A stretch of 64,000 bases of DNA from Paenibacillus timonensis. Lineage in GTDB: Bacteria > Bacillota > Bacilli > Paenibacillales > Paenibacillaceae. Both the position numbers and the translations under genes were made by a program. Under the pieces are notes generated by a model, which searched no databases, had not been told where the DNA came from, and worked only from the letters and a program-made list of their open reading frames with translations. This document shows positions 52,849 through 61,577 of this stretch, piece after piece (the first letter of the stretch is position 1; each line of letters opens with the position of its first letter). The stretch lies in contig NZ_WNZY01000001.1 of NCBI RefSeq assembly GCF_009725205.1, positions 372,001-436,000 on the forward strand. The letters run 5' to 3'.

Positions 52849-53477
52849 ATGAAGAATTAGCTCTGTTTACACTGGTCTCTGTATTACTATTCACGTTTGC
52901 AGGAGGAGCTTCTGCTAAGGAAGAACAGATCCATACCGTAAAACTAAATGACATCAGCGTTGAATTACCTTATGATCCTAATTTGTACGATTTTGTTAGG
53001 AACGAAACTTCCACTGAAGTAACAGTAACAGTTATTGAGAGATCTTCTGGAAAAGTTGAGACAACAATAGGAGAGTTGAAAGATAACAATTATATTACTA
53101 GAGAAATTGCTCCAGCTGCTACTGACATCAAAACTATTTATCAGGACTATAACGATGGGTTTGCAATTGCGAGACTATACGCTGTTCTTTCAGTCTATAG
53201 TTCAGGTTCTTTTGGGCAAATTAATTCTGTGTTAGATACTTATTGGGCTAATGTAGGAGACGGCGTCTATACTATTGAAGATGCCCATGCAAATTCAGTT
53301 AGCGGTACGGGAAAATTCCCTACTAATAAGATCTCAGTGTCAGGTACCGCAGTAATTGATGTTGCTTTTGATCAAACAGGAGGTTTTGACCTAGCAGGTA
53401 TAGGATATAGTTTAACTACTTCAAATCATTTCCGTAAGGCTATTCAAAAAGGTTACACATACACTTACGGTAACTAA
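52849..53477 (+). pseudogene. Secreted protein gene with a -1 frameshift at codon 3 (unknown family)
   Basis: A GGGAGG site lies nine bases before ATG 52849, but that frame reads ATG AAG AAT TAG and stops. One extra A would give MKKLALFTLVSVLLF...ASA, a perfect Sec signal peptide, and join the 200-residue open frame to TAA 53477. The mature part starts at KEEQIHTVKL, contains few charged clusters and many Ser/Thr/Gly/Tyr, has no cysteine, and ends in YTYTYGN. The long frame also has an ATG at 52833, but that ATG sits on the ribosome site itself. Either the gene is inactivated or the sequence has lost one A. I do not recognise the family; a secreted antimicrobial or surface protein is only a guess. 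Confidence 0.65.
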
Positions 53478-53507
53478 AAAAAAGAAATTTCATTAGCAAG
53501 TTTCCGG

Positions 53508-53541
53508 AGCAACTCGATCCTTATGGAGAGAGTTGCTTTAA
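53508..53541 (+). terminator. Terminator after the frameshifted secreted-protein gene
   Basis: AGCAACTC (53508-53515) pairs with GAGTTGCT (53530-53537), followed by TTAATTAT. It marks the end of the AT-rich unit. Confidence 0.65.
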
Positions 53542-53672
53542 TTATGGTTATGGATGTTTACTTATGACCAAATGTGAACATTCTGGAAAACTTGCGGATT
53601 TCGATTGAACATCGGGCGGTGAACAGGGATGATGGCATAGGAACAAGATCCATTCTGAACGGGAGTGAGTCG

Positions 53673-54710
53673 ATGATATCCACATCTTCCCGCATGATCG
53701 GCGTGTTGCTGGCGCAAGTCGGCACGCCGTCTGAGCCGACCGCCAAGGCGGTACGGCCCTTTTTGCGCCGTTTTCTATCCGATCGGCGCGTCATCGATTA
53801 CCCGCCGTTGCTGTGGCAGCCGCTGCTGCGCGGCGTGATCCTGGCCGTCCGCCCGAAGCGCTCGGCCAGATTGTACGCTAGCATTTGGGGGGACGAAGGG
53901 TCGCCCTTGCTTTCGATCTCGCGCCTCCAGCAAGCCGGCCTGCAGCAGCGGCTCGGCGACCGTTATAAGGTCGAGCTGGGCTTCGCCTACAGCGAACCGG
54001 ACATCGCCCAGGCGATGAGCCGCCTGGAAGCGGCGGGGGTGGACCGCATCCTCGTCCTGCCGCTGTACCCGCAGTACTCGTCAACGACCACCGCCGCTAT
54101 CTATGATGCGGGTTGCTTCGCTGCCCTCGGCAAGGATCGGCGCACGGGGCCCTCCGCGAAGCGGTTCGTACCGGAGCTGCGCCTGGCGGGTGCGTTCTTC
54201 GACCATCCCGGCTACATTCGCGCAATGCAAATGCATCTAACGTCGCTGCTGCAGCGCCTTCCCCAACCGCCGGACCGGTTCCTGCTCAGCTTTCACGGCA
54301 TTCCGCAGCGTTATGCGAATGGCGGCGACCCGTACCCGGAGCAGTGCCGGGAAACCGCGCGCCTTTTGGCGGAGGCCATGGGCTGGACGTCGGAGCAATG
54401 GGACCTTGCGTACCAATCGCGGTTTGGTCCGGAAACCTGGCTGGGCCCCTCCACGGGAGAACAACTGCAGCGTTTGGCCGACAGCGGGGCGAAACGCCCG
54501 CTGGTCTACGCGCCCGGGTTTGTGACCGACTGTCTGGAGACGCTGCATGAACTGGGGGTCGAAGCGAGGGAGGACTTCGCTGCCCGAACCGAAGGCGCTA
54601 CGGGTGGCGACGGTTTAACGGTCGCCCCTTGCCTGAACGATCAGCAGGAATGGCTGGATCTCCTAGCGGAGGTTGTGCGCAATAACGCGAAGGGTTGGAC
54701 GGACACCTGA
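53673..54710 (+). CDS. hemH: Ferrochelatase, resembling the Gram-negative type
   Basis: A 345-residue enzyme that inserts iron into a porphyrin. LLAQVGTPSEPTAKAVRPFL, FLSDRRVIDYPPLLWQPLL and the catalytic-histidine motif LLSFHGIPQRY, with PGFVTDCLETLHELG near the C-terminus, all match the pattern of proteobacterial HemH better than the shorter Bacillus coproporphyrin ferrochelatase, which begins with LLVMAYGTP. ATG 53673 has GGGAG seven bases before it; the frame is open to 53574 without a ribosome site. It stands alone, without other haem genes. The local GC content is high, in contrast to the AT-rich DNA just before it. Confidence 0.9.
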   Translation: MISTSSRMIGVLLAQVGTPSEPTAKAVRPFLRRFLSDRRVIDYPPLLWQPLLRGVILAVRPKRSARLYASIWGDEGSPLLSISRLQQAGLQQRLGDRYKVELGFAYSEPDIAQAMSRLEAAGVDRILVLPLYPQYSSTTTAAIYDAGCFAALGKDRRTGPSAKRFVPELRLAGAFFDHPGYIRAMQMHLTSLLQRLPQPPDRFLLSFHGIPQRYANGGDPYPEQCRETARLLAEAMGWTSEQWDLAYQSRFGPETWLGPSTGEQLQRLADSGAKRPLVYAPGFVTDCLETLHELGVEAREDFAARTEGATGGDGLTVAPCLNDQQEWLDLLAEVVRNNAKGWTDT

Positions 54711-54808
54711 GCAAGTCGGAAACAGTAGGCATTTAAAGGGAAGACATGCGAACGGAATGGCTATACTGTCAACAAGAGAGTACATAAGGAAAAGGGGTAT
54801 CTGTTTTT

Positions 54809-56098
54809 ATGGAACGTTTTTTTAAACTAAAAGAACACGGAACAACCATCAGAACCGAGCTGCTCGCCGGGTTAACCACCTTTTTGGCGATGGCTTACAT
54901 CCTGGTGGTCAACCCCGCGGTGCTTAGCGCCGCGGGTGTTCCGTTTGATCAAGTTTTCATGGCGACGGTCATTGCTGCCGTAACAGGCACGCTGTTTATG
55001 GCGCTGTTCGCCGGTCATCCGATCGCCATTGCGCCCGGCATGGGGTTAAACGCCTATTTTACCAGCGTAGTGGCCAGCACTGGTTTGTCTTATCAGACCG
55101 TGCTCGGCACGGTGTTTTTTGCCGGCGTGCTGTTTCTGCTGTTGAGCTTGACCCGGTTGCGGGAAGCGTTAATTCGCGCGATTCCCGATTCGTTAAAGTT
55201 CGGGATTACCGCGGGAATCGGGTTATTCATAGCTTTTCTAGGCCTAAAAATGTCCGGTATCGTTGTGGCCAATCCAGACAATCTGGTCACTTTCGGCGAT
55301 TTGCACCGTTCGGTGACCTTACTGACCTTGTTTGGTGTATTTGTCACGCTTGTCCTAATGGCCCGCCGCATTCCCGGCGCGTTGTTCATCGGTATGGCGC
55401 TGACCGCGGTGCTCGGCTATTTCACCGGCCAGCTGAAATTGGACGGCTTTGTCTCTGTACCTCCGGCCCCAGTGTTCTTCGACCTGGATTTGTCCGGCGT
55501 CTTTAGCCAAGGGTTATATACGACCGTATTCGCGTTTTTGCTCGTGACGTTGTTCGATACGACCGGCACGCTGATCGGCGTCACCGAGCAAACCGGCGCA
55601 ATGAAGAACGGAGAGCTTCCGCGGGCCAAGGCCGCGCTGCTTGCGGATGCGACGGCAACCACCGTCGGCTCGATGTTCGGCACCAGCCCGACGACCGCCT
55701 TCATTGAATCGACGACCGGCGTGGCTGCAGGCGGCCGCACAGGGCTGACGTCGCTCGTCGTAGCGGTTTTGTTTCTGTTGTCGATGTTCATCTCGCCGCT
55801 GGTCGGAGCGATCTCGGGTTTGCCGGCCATCACCGCCCCCGCGCTGATCATCGTCGGATGTTTCATGATGGAAGGGCTGGCCCGGATTCAATGGAAATCG
55901 TTCGACGAGGCGTTTCCGGCCTTTGCCATTCTCTTGATGATGCCGCTCACCGCGAGCATCGCCACCGGCATCGCCGTCGGGTTCATTACGTATCCCGTGA
56001 TGAAGCTGGTCAGCGGAAAAGGCCGGGAAGTTCATCCGCTGCTTTACGTATTTGGCGTGATCTTCGTGATCCAGCTGGCTTTTTTCCCGGCGCACTAA
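54809..56098 (+). CDS. Purine (guanine/hypoxanthine) permease, AzgA-type NCS2
   Basis: A 429-residue transporter with 12-14 transmembrane segments. AzgA-branch signatures: RTELLAGLTTFLAMAYILVVNP at the N-terminus, GHPIAIAPGMGLNAYF, FDTTGTLIGV and FGTSPTTAFIESTTGVAAGGRTGLTS. It resembles PbuG/PbuO of Bacillus, which import hypoxanthine and guanine. A GGGG precedes the ATG by 11 bases. No guanine riboswitch could be recognised in the 98 bases before it, unlike B. subtilis pbuG. Confidence 0.92.
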   Translation: MERFFKLKEHGTTIRTELLAGLTTFLAMAYILVVNPAVLSAAGVPFDQVFMATVIAAVTGTLFMALFAGHPIAIAPGMGLNAYFTSVVASTGLSYQTVLGTVFFAGVLFLLLSLTRLREALIRAIPDSLKFGITAGIGLFIAFLGLKMSGIVVANPDNLVTFGDLHRSVTLLTLFGVFVTLVLMARRIPGALFIGMALTAVLGYFTGQLKLDGFVSVPPAPVFFDLDLSGVFSQGLYTTVFAFLLVTLFDTTGTLIGVTEQTGAMKNGELPRAKAALLADATATTVGSMFGTSPTTAFIESTTGVAAGGRTGLTSLVVAVLFLLSMFISPLVGAISGLPAITAPALIIVGCFMMEGLARIQWKSFDEAFPAFAILLMMPLTASIATGIAVGFITYPVMKLVSGKGREVHPLLYVFGVIFVIQLAFFPAH

Positions 56099-56247
56099 GG
56101 AAATGAAGAAGATTTTGTTACCCGTTTTAACCTGGGTGAGACCCTTTTTTCGGCGGGCCGTCATATAATGAACGTGTAAGCCATACAATGGATATCCTGA
56201 GGCGATTCGATCGCCTGATGTGCTGAACATGGAAAGGCGGACCTGAG

Positions 56248-56799
56248 ATGAAAAACTGGTTTGCAGCGCTGCTTCCATTAGCGCTGGTTGTGATGTTGCC
56301 TGCGTTCGACGCCAAGGCACCGGCATCGGCAGGATTCCTTGCTGGAGCGGGGAACCAAACGGCAGCTGTCGGGACGGCGGAGATCCGGGTCCCGGAGACG
56401 ATCACGGTCTATTTGAGCGCAGTCGATCTTGGAACCGACGGTGGAACGCTGACCGGAGATCCGATCTTGTGGTATCAGGGGGAAGAAGCGTCGGCCATCT
56501 TCGCTGAACGCGAACCGGATGCCGGGATCGATGGACCGCCGGACGGCTATTATATCGTGAATGACACCGAGGAAACGATCGCGTACCCCGTTTCTCCGAA
56601 TGCCGAGGTTCGGCTGCAGATTTATGACCGCACCGGTCAACCGGAGGATATCGAGATCGTGGGGGATGAAGCGGTATCCTTGCAGAAATTCAGCGAGTTG
56701 TTCCGGAATACGGATCTGCTCGACCTTAGCCAATTCCCTTATCATCTGACTCTTAAGGACGGCCAAGTCGTGCGGATCGTGCAGCAATACGTTCCTTAA
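56248..56799 (+). CDS. Secreted protein of unknown function
   Basis: A 183-residue protein with an N-terminal signal peptide (MKNWFAALLPLALVVMLPAF, cleavage perhaps after AKA or ASA). The mature part is acidic and beta-rich: ETITVYLSAVDLG, YYIVNDTEETIAYPVS, VRLQIYDRTGQ, ending in HLTLKDGQVVRIVQQYVP. There are no cysteines and no recognised domain. AAAGGCGG lies before the ATG, and a perfect -10 TATAAT is at 56164-56169, 79 bases before the start. It forms a single-gene unit closed by the terminator at 56833. Confidence 0.8.
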   Translation: MKNWFAALLPLALVVMLPAFDAKAPASAGFLAGAGNQTAAVGTAEIRVPETITVYLSAVDLGTDGGTLTGDPILWYQGEEASAIFAEREPDAGIDGPPDGYYIVNDTEETIAYPVSPNAEVRLQIYDRTGQPEDIEIVGDEAVSLQKFSELFRNTDLLDLSQFPYHLTLKDGQVVRIVQQYVP

Positions 56800-56832
56800 C
56801 GCGAAACTTCCCTCGCCAAAATTAAGAAGCCC

Positions 56833-56862
56833 AAAGCCGGAGATCGATTCCGGCTTTTTTTA
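56833..56862 (+). terminator. Terminator after the secreted-protein gene
   Basis: AAAGCCGGA (56833-56841) pairs with TCCGGCTTT (56849-56857), followed by a T run. Confidence 0.9.
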
Positions 56863-56889
56863 TGTCAATGTTTGTCAACAAAAACGTGT

Positions 56890-56936
56890 AGCACTATTTT
56901 GTGATTGTAGTATAATATTTCCTTAGACGTAGTGCT
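56890..56936 (+). promoter_or_regulatory. Promoter region of the diguanylate cyclase gene with flanking AGCACTA / TAGTGCT arms
   Basis: A perfect -10 TATAAT lies at 56911-56916, with a weak TAGCAC at a 16-base distance. The arms AGCACTA (56890-56896) and TAGTGCT (56930-56936) enclose the -10 and could be an operator. Confidence 0.4.
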
Positions 56937-57003
56937 TTGTACCTAAAATTTCCCGGTCAGTGGGGTTAGGGTTAATCCTCATATCAAGGGGGTAAGGAAA
57001 CGC

Positions 57004-58395
57004 ATGGACACCCATCAACTTCATAACAAGAACGTCTGGATGCTGAGGCTGCTCGCCGGCTTTTTTGCCGTTTCCAGCTTGCTCCTTATGATTGTTAACC
57101 GGAACCTCGATGCGGAAATCCCGCTTCTGGGCGGTTCGATGCTCTTGGTGCTGGGCGGAATGGTCGGCAGCCGCAAATGGCCGTATTTTACGATGGTACT
57201 GACCATCGTCATGCTGTCCGTTTATCTCAACGTAATGGTCATGAAGGACATGACCGTGACGAGTTATATATTTTTGGGATTGCTGCCGCTCCTCAGCTTG
57301 ATTTATCTCAATTATGCGGCGGTTGTCTTGGCAGGCACGCTTCATCTGGTGTCGGGGTTATATTATGTATTTGCCCACAGGGAGCTCTTATTCAGCGGAC
57401 AATTGAATCTGAACGACGCAATGTATTTCTTGGTTTACGGATTGTTTATCCTTTTGTTCACGGTCATCTACATCCTGGTAACTAAGAAATTGTCCCAACG
57501 CGCCGAAGACAGCGAACAGCGTTTGCGCGATATCCTTGAAAGCGTATCCGTTGGAATCTGGACCTATGATTTCAGCACGATGGAACTTGAGGTCTCCGAC
57601 GGTTTTGAGCAAATTACCGGGTATTCGAACCAAAGCTTGAAGGGTCAGGTCACCCGATTGCAGGCGATGATCCACCCTGAGGATCTAGGCTTGTTCTACG
57701 AGGTCCAGCAGGAATTGATTATCCAAAGGTCCAGCTCGGTGATCGAGTGCCGGATCGTTCGGCCGGACGGGGAGATCAAATGGATTCAGGGCCGAGGGCG
57801 GCCCCATTTCAACTCGCTTGGGAACCTCGTGCGCCTGGAAGGAGTCGTCATCGAAATTACCGAGCGGAAGCATCTGGAGGAAACGATTCATTTCTTGGCG
57901 TTTCACGATGAGCTGACCGGACTAGCGAACCGGACGAAGTTTGCCTCAAGATTTGCAGAAGTGAAGGGGCAGGGCGAGCCGGTGGCGTTGATGTTTCTGG
58001 ACCTGGACAATTTTAAGGAAGTGAACGACACTTTTGGGCATGAAGCCGGGGATGAATTGTTAAAGCATATCGCTGGCCGGCTTGTTTCTTTGGTGCGGTC
58101 CGAGGATATGGTGTGCCGCTTGGGCGGGGATGAATTCGTCATTTTATTAGTGGATTTGAGTGAGGACGGAGTCTTAAAAGTCATGGAACGCATTCGGACA
58201 AGCCTGGCTGAAGGTTATATATACCGCGGAATCCAAGTTGGCGTTTCGGCAAGTATAGGCATTAGTATGTCGCCGGACGGGGATGCCAGCTTGGAGGACA
58301 TGCTCCGACTTGCCGATGCCACGATGTATGACGTTAAACGGGGCGGCGACTCCATCCGGCTTACCGCCGAACGGAACATGCCGCTGCCCAGCTGA
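57004..58395 (+). CDS. Membrane diguanylate cyclase (N-terminal membrane domain, PAS, GGDEF)
   Basis: A 463-residue protein. Residues 15-165 hold about five or six transmembrane helices; a PAS/PAC sensor domain spans about 175-290 (LESVSVGIWTYDFST to VIEITERK); the GGDEF domain follows, with the intact active site GGDEF at 374-378. The inhibitory c-di-GMP I-site motif RSED lies exactly five residues before it. It should make the second messenger c-di-GMP from GTP and be subject to product inhibition. AAGGA precedes the ATG. The stop is one base away from the stop of a convergent small gene. Confidence 0.93.
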   Translation: MDTHQLHNKNVWMLRLLAGFFAVSSLLLMIVNRNLDAEIPLLGGSMLLVLGGMVGSRKWPYFTMVLTIVMLSVYLNVMVMKDMTVTSYIFLGLLPLLSLIYLNYAAVVLAGTLHLVSGLYYVFAHRELLFSGQLNLNDAMYFLVYGLFILLFTVIYILVTKKLSQRAEDSEQRLRDILESVSVGIWTYDFSTMELEVSDGFEQITGYSNQSLKGQVTRLQAMIHPEDLGLFYEVQQELIIQRSSSVIECRIVRPDGEIKWIQGRGRPHFNSLGNLVRLEGVVIEITERKHLEETIHFLAFHDELTGLANRTKFASRFAEVKGQGEPVALMFLDLDNFKEVNDTFGHEAGDELLKHIAGRLVSLVRSEDMVCRLGGDEFVILLVDLSEDGVLKVMERIRTSLAEGYIYRGIQVGVSASIGISMSPDGDASLEDMLRLADATMYDVKRGGDSIRLTAERNMPLPS

Positions 58396-58396
58396 C

Positions 58397-58696
58397 CTAC
58401 TTCTTCGTGCCTCTGTTTTCTTTTCGTTCTAAATAAACAGCCCCCAGCCACTGGCTTGCGGCAAACAGCACTACCATACCGAGGATCAGCAGAAAACGGT
58501 TGTCCCCTTTGCGCAGCAGCAGTTGCAGAAGGAACAGGGCAACTGCCACCTCGGTCCACATCAGGCCACGTTTACGCAGCGCCTTGAGGTCGTACGTCCC
58601 GGAACTCATTTTCCGTAGATTCCAAACGGCGACGACGCCCAGAACGAGGAGAAAAATCAATGATCCGATCCAATCTTCTCTAGAAAATATAGACAA
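58397..58696 (-). CDS. Small membrane protein, unknown
   Basis: A 99-residue protein with three likely transmembrane segments (about residues 9-25, 47-60 and 67-88) and a charged C-terminus (ERKENRGTKK). The start is probably TTG 58696, with GAGGGG eight bases before it. No family is recognised. It converges on the diguanylate cyclase gene with a one-base gap, so the two stop regions share whatever ends transcription. Confidence 0.7.
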   Translation of the reverse strand: MSIFSREDWIGSLIFLLVLGVVAVWNLRKMSSGTYDLKALRKRGLMWTEVAVALFLLQLLLRKGDNRFLLILGMVVLFAASQWLGAVYLERKENRGTKK

Positions 58697-58721
58697 TATG
58701 CGAACCCCTCTTCAATCGGTT

Positions 58722-58736
58722 GTAAGTACGACTTAC
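58722..58736. promoter_or_regulatory. Palindrome GTAAGT-ACG-ACTTAC between divergent genes
   Basis: A perfect six-base inverted repeat with a three-base centre, 26 bases before the small membrane protein gene and 150 bases before the UbiA gene. It resembles a TetR- or MarR-type operator. No regulator gene adjoins it. Confidence 0.4.
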
Positions 58737-58885
58737 TTTGCATTTTAGCTTAACCAATCGGGTCTGGCAAACCGGCGGGGGTTCAAGCCTTGGGCATGCG
58801 CGTTTGTCAAGGACATATCCAACAGCCATTATTTCAAAAATAAGATATCTTCTTTTTAACTAGACAAAAAAGAGGATGATGGAGA

Positions 58886-59833
58886 ATGGCGATCACCAAA
58901 TTTCTCAAGCTGGTCGAAATCCAGACCAAGGCGGCAAGCATGATTCCGCTGTTGTTCGGCACGATTTACGCCGTCTACCGGTTCCATGTATTCGAAACTT
59001 GGCATTTTGTGCTCATGCTAATTTCCCTGTTAAGCTTTGACATGACCACGACAGCGATCAATAATTATTACGATTACAAAAAAGCTGCTCGCAAGCATGG
59101 CTACGGGTACGAAACGCACAACGCGATCGTGAAATACAACATGAATCCGGCGGCGGTGCTGACCTTGATTATCTTAATGTTTCTCATCGCGGTGACTGCT
59201 GGGGTGATCCTGTTCCTTCAAACCGGGTGGCTGCTGCTGTTGCTCGGCGGATTGTCGTTTGCGGTGGGCATCTTGTATTCCTTCGGGCCGATTCCGATTT
59301 CCCGAATGCCGCTGGGCGAAATATTTTCCGGCTTGTTCATGGGATTTGTTATTATATTTGTATCGGCTTACGTCCATGCGGGCGACCGTTTGGCGTCGTT
59401 GACGCTGGAGGGCGGCACGGTGACGCTGCAGGTCCATTTAGTTGAGACACTGTTGGTATTCCTGATCTCCATTCCAGCGATCCTCGGGATCGCGAACATC
59501 ATGCTGGCCAACAACATTTGCGATATGGAAGAGGATATCGAAAATAAACGCTACACCTTGCCGGTGTACATCGGGAAAGGACCGGCGCTGATCCTGTTTA
59601 AGCTGCTCTATTATGCGGCCTACGTGGATGTAGTTGTACTAGCCATCCTGGGGGTTAATCCGTTCATCCTGCTGCTGGTGCTTATTACCGTGGTGCCGGT
59701 GTCGAAAAATATCAAAACGTTTACCGCACAGCCTACTAAGCAGTTTACGTTTGGCTTGTCGGTGCAAAATTTCCTGCTGACCAATGCGGCGCGCATTGTC
59801 GCGCTGGGCATCGCTGTCGTTCTCACCTTCTGA
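58886..59833 (+). CDS. UbiA-family prenyltransferase, MenA-like
   Basis: A 315-residue integral membrane protein with about eight or nine helices. The two Asp-rich motifs that bind Mg-prenyl diphosphate are NNYYDYKK (about residue 60) and NNICDMEED (about residue 212). This matches 1,4-dihydroxy-2-naphthoate polyprenyltransferases of menaquinone synthesis better than protohaem farnesyltransferases. GGATGATGGAGA precedes the ATG. It is 83 bases before a Gfo/Idh gene on the same strand. It may be a second, specialised MenA; the prenyl acceptor is uncertain. Confidence 0.85.
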   Translation: MAITKFLKLVEIQTKAASMIPLLFGTIYAVYRFHVFETWHFVLMLISLLSFDMTTTAINNYYDYKKAARKHGYGYETHNAIVKYNMNPAAVLTLIILMFLIAVTAGVILFLQTGWLLLLLGGLSFAVGILYSFGPIPISRMPLGEIFSGLFMGFVIIFVSAYVHAGDRLASLTLEGGTVTLQVHLVETLLVFLISIPAILGIANIMLANNICDMEEDIENKRYTLPVYIGKGPALILFKLLYYAAYVDVVVLAILGVNPFILLLVLITVVPVSKNIKTFTAQPTKQFTFGLSVQNFLLTNAARIVALGIAVVLTF

Positions 59834-59916
59834 CCCTTTGAACGATGGCGGCGCAACCTCGCGATCCCTGCCTTCCGCTTGCGTTAGCTTAACATGAGGC
59901 GGAGGCGAAGGACGAG

Positions 59917-60999
59917 ATGGACAAGATTCGGTTTGGCCTAATCGGCGGAGGCTGGCGGGCGGAGTTTTATTTGCGGATTGCCCGCGCGCTGCCGGAGCGT
60001 TTTGAAGTTAGCGAGATCTATATGCGGGACGAAGCGAAAGGCCGGGAAGCCACCCAAATCTGGGGCGTCCCGGTTACTTCGCGTCTCGAGGCGTTCCTGG
60101 AGCGGTGCAACTTCGATTTCGCCGTGTTGTCGCTGCCCCGCGTAGTCACGCCGGACTTCCTGATCCGGCTCAGCGAGGCGGGCATCCCCGTCTTGACGGA
60201 GACGCCGCCGGCGGCCGATTTGGACGGGCTGCACCGGCTCTATGAAGCGGTGGGCCCCGCAGCACAAATCCAGGTGGCCGAGCAGTTCCTGTTCCAGCCG
60301 ATGCATGCGGCCCGCTTAGCCATTGCACGATCCGGCCTGCTGGGCGAGGTGTCGCATGTGCAGGTCTCCGCGGGGCATGGCTACCACGGCATCAGCTTGA
60401 TCCGGCAGCTGCTCGGAGTGGGATTCGAGGAAGTGGAAATTCGCGGGGAGCAAATCGCATCCCCGCTAGTCCAGGGGCCCGGCCGCGGCGGGTGGCCGAC
60501 CGAGGAGCGGATCGTCTCCTCGGCCCAGACGATCGCGCTGCTGCGTTTCGGCGAGCGGACGGCCTTGTTCGATTTCACCTACGATCAATATTTCTCGCCG
60601 ATCCGGCGCCATCGCGTGCTGGTGCGCGGAGACCGGGGTGAAATGGAGGGCACGGAGCTGCGTTACCTCCGTGACTATCGCACCCCGGTCGAGCTGCAGC
60701 TGCGCCGGGTGGATGCCGGCCAAGACGGCAGCCTCTTGGGTTATTACCACGAAGGTGTGTTGGCCGGCCCGGACTGGGTCTACGAGAATCCGTTCCGTCC
60801 CGGGCGGCTCAGCGACGAAGAGATCGCCATCGCCACTAGCCTGGACCGGATGGGACGTTACGTGCAGGGAGGCCCCTCTTTCTATAGCCTAGCGGAGGCC
60901 GCACAGGACCAATACCTCTCGCTGATGCTTGAGGAAGCTGTTCGATCCGGTCAGACGGTGCGAACCGAACGCCAGCCTTGGGCAACAAGGCAACCCTAA
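59917..60999 (+). CDS. Gfo/Idh/MocA-family oxidoreductase with an unusual ETP motif
   Basis: A 360-residue protein. The N-terminal Rossmann fold starts with RFGLIGGGWRAEFYLRIA. In most family members the next landmark is EKP with the catalytic lysine; here it reads LTETPPA. The C-terminal domain keeps GHGYHGISLIRQL with His residues. GGAGG lies 11 bases before the ATG. A sugar or inositol dehydrogenase role is usual for the family, but loss of the lysine makes catalysis doubtful. A bidirectional terminator follows. Confidence 0.85.
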   Translation: MDKIRFGLIGGGWRAEFYLRIARALPERFEVSEIYMRDEAKGREATQIWGVPVTSRLEAFLERCNFDFAVLSLPRVVTPDFLIRLSEAGIPVLTETPPAADLDGLHRLYEAVGPAAQIQVAEQFLFQPMHAARLAIARSGLLGEVSHVQVSAGHGYHGISLIRQLLGVGFEEVEIRGEQIASPLVQGPGRGGWPTEERIVSSAQTIALLRFGERTALFDFTYDQYFSPIRRHRVLVRGDRGEMEGTELRYLRDYRTPVELQLRRVDAGQDGSLLGYYHEGVLAGPDWVYENPFRPGRLSDEEIAIATSLDRMGRYVQGGPSFYSLAEAAQDQYLSLMLEEAVRSGQTVRTERQPWATRQP

Positions 61000-61014
61000 A
61001 CCCTAAACGTAAAC

Positions 61015-61049
61015 AAAGAGCCGCCCGGTTGATGCCGGACGGCTCTTTC
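61015..61049. terminator. Bidirectional terminator between the Gfo/Idh gene and the minus-strand membrane gene
   Basis: AAAGAGCCG (61015-61023) pairs with CGGCTCTTT (61040-61048), with additional CCGG/CCGG pairing inside. A and T tracts lie at both ends. Confidence 0.85.
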
Positions 61050-61067
61050 TGCGTTTTGACGAAACGG

Positions 61068-61577
61068 TTAGTGTCGTTTCCTTGGGGCGATCATGACGCC
61101 TGCGCCGATGGCGATCAAGGCGATGGCCAGAACGGGCTGACCGAAGATCAGCCGATTGTACAGCGAACCTAGCGAGAACACGGCGAAAAACAACAGCGAC
61201 AGCACCGTCAAAATGTTGATCGGGATCAGCAGGTACCGGTTGCGGTTGCCGAACCAATAGAACTCGAACAAACCGACGGCCGGGGCCAGAATGAAGCCTG
61301 GCCACAAATACTCCCAGCTGTTGAACAACGTCGCCAGTTGGCAGACGAGACCCACAGTGAACAGGATTCCTCCGGGGATGAGGAGTCCCGTTGCCTTGCG
61401 ATCGGTCACCGAGAAATACATCCAGTGGAAGAACAAGCCGAGCGGAAGGACAAATAAGGTGGGCCAGAAGTTGCCGAATAGCGTTCCCGCGCTGATCGCT
61501 TCCTTGCGGAAGAAGAGGAGGTAGATACCGAGCAAGATGAGCGCGGGACCGATCCATGATTTTTTATTCAAATTCAT
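61068..61577 (-). CDS. Membrane protein of unknown function (LiaI/DUF5668-like)
   Basis: A 169-residue protein with about five transmembrane segments. The first segment GPALILLGIYLLF, followed by FWPTLFVLPLGLFF, resembles the repeated GxxLILxGxxLL...WPLxLIxxG pattern of LiaI/DUF5668 membrane proteins. It ends in a basic PRKRH. ATG 61577 was chosen with AAAGGAG seven bases upstream. The function is unknown; relatives are often linked to envelope stress. It appears to be a single gene. Confidence 0.78.
   Translation of the reverse strand: MNLNKKSWIGPALILLGIYLLFFRKEAISAGTLFGNFWPTLFVLPLGLFFHWMYFSVTDRKATGLLIPGGILFTVGLVCQLATLFNSWEYLWPGFILAPAVGLFEFYWFGNRNRYLLIPINILTVLSLLFFAVFSLGSLYNRLIFGQPVLAIALIAIGAGVMIAPRKRH

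Noticed and set aside
54711..54808. Guanine riboswitch before the purine permease
   Set aside because: The conserved three-way-junction bases of purine riboswitches could not be found in the 98-base gap.
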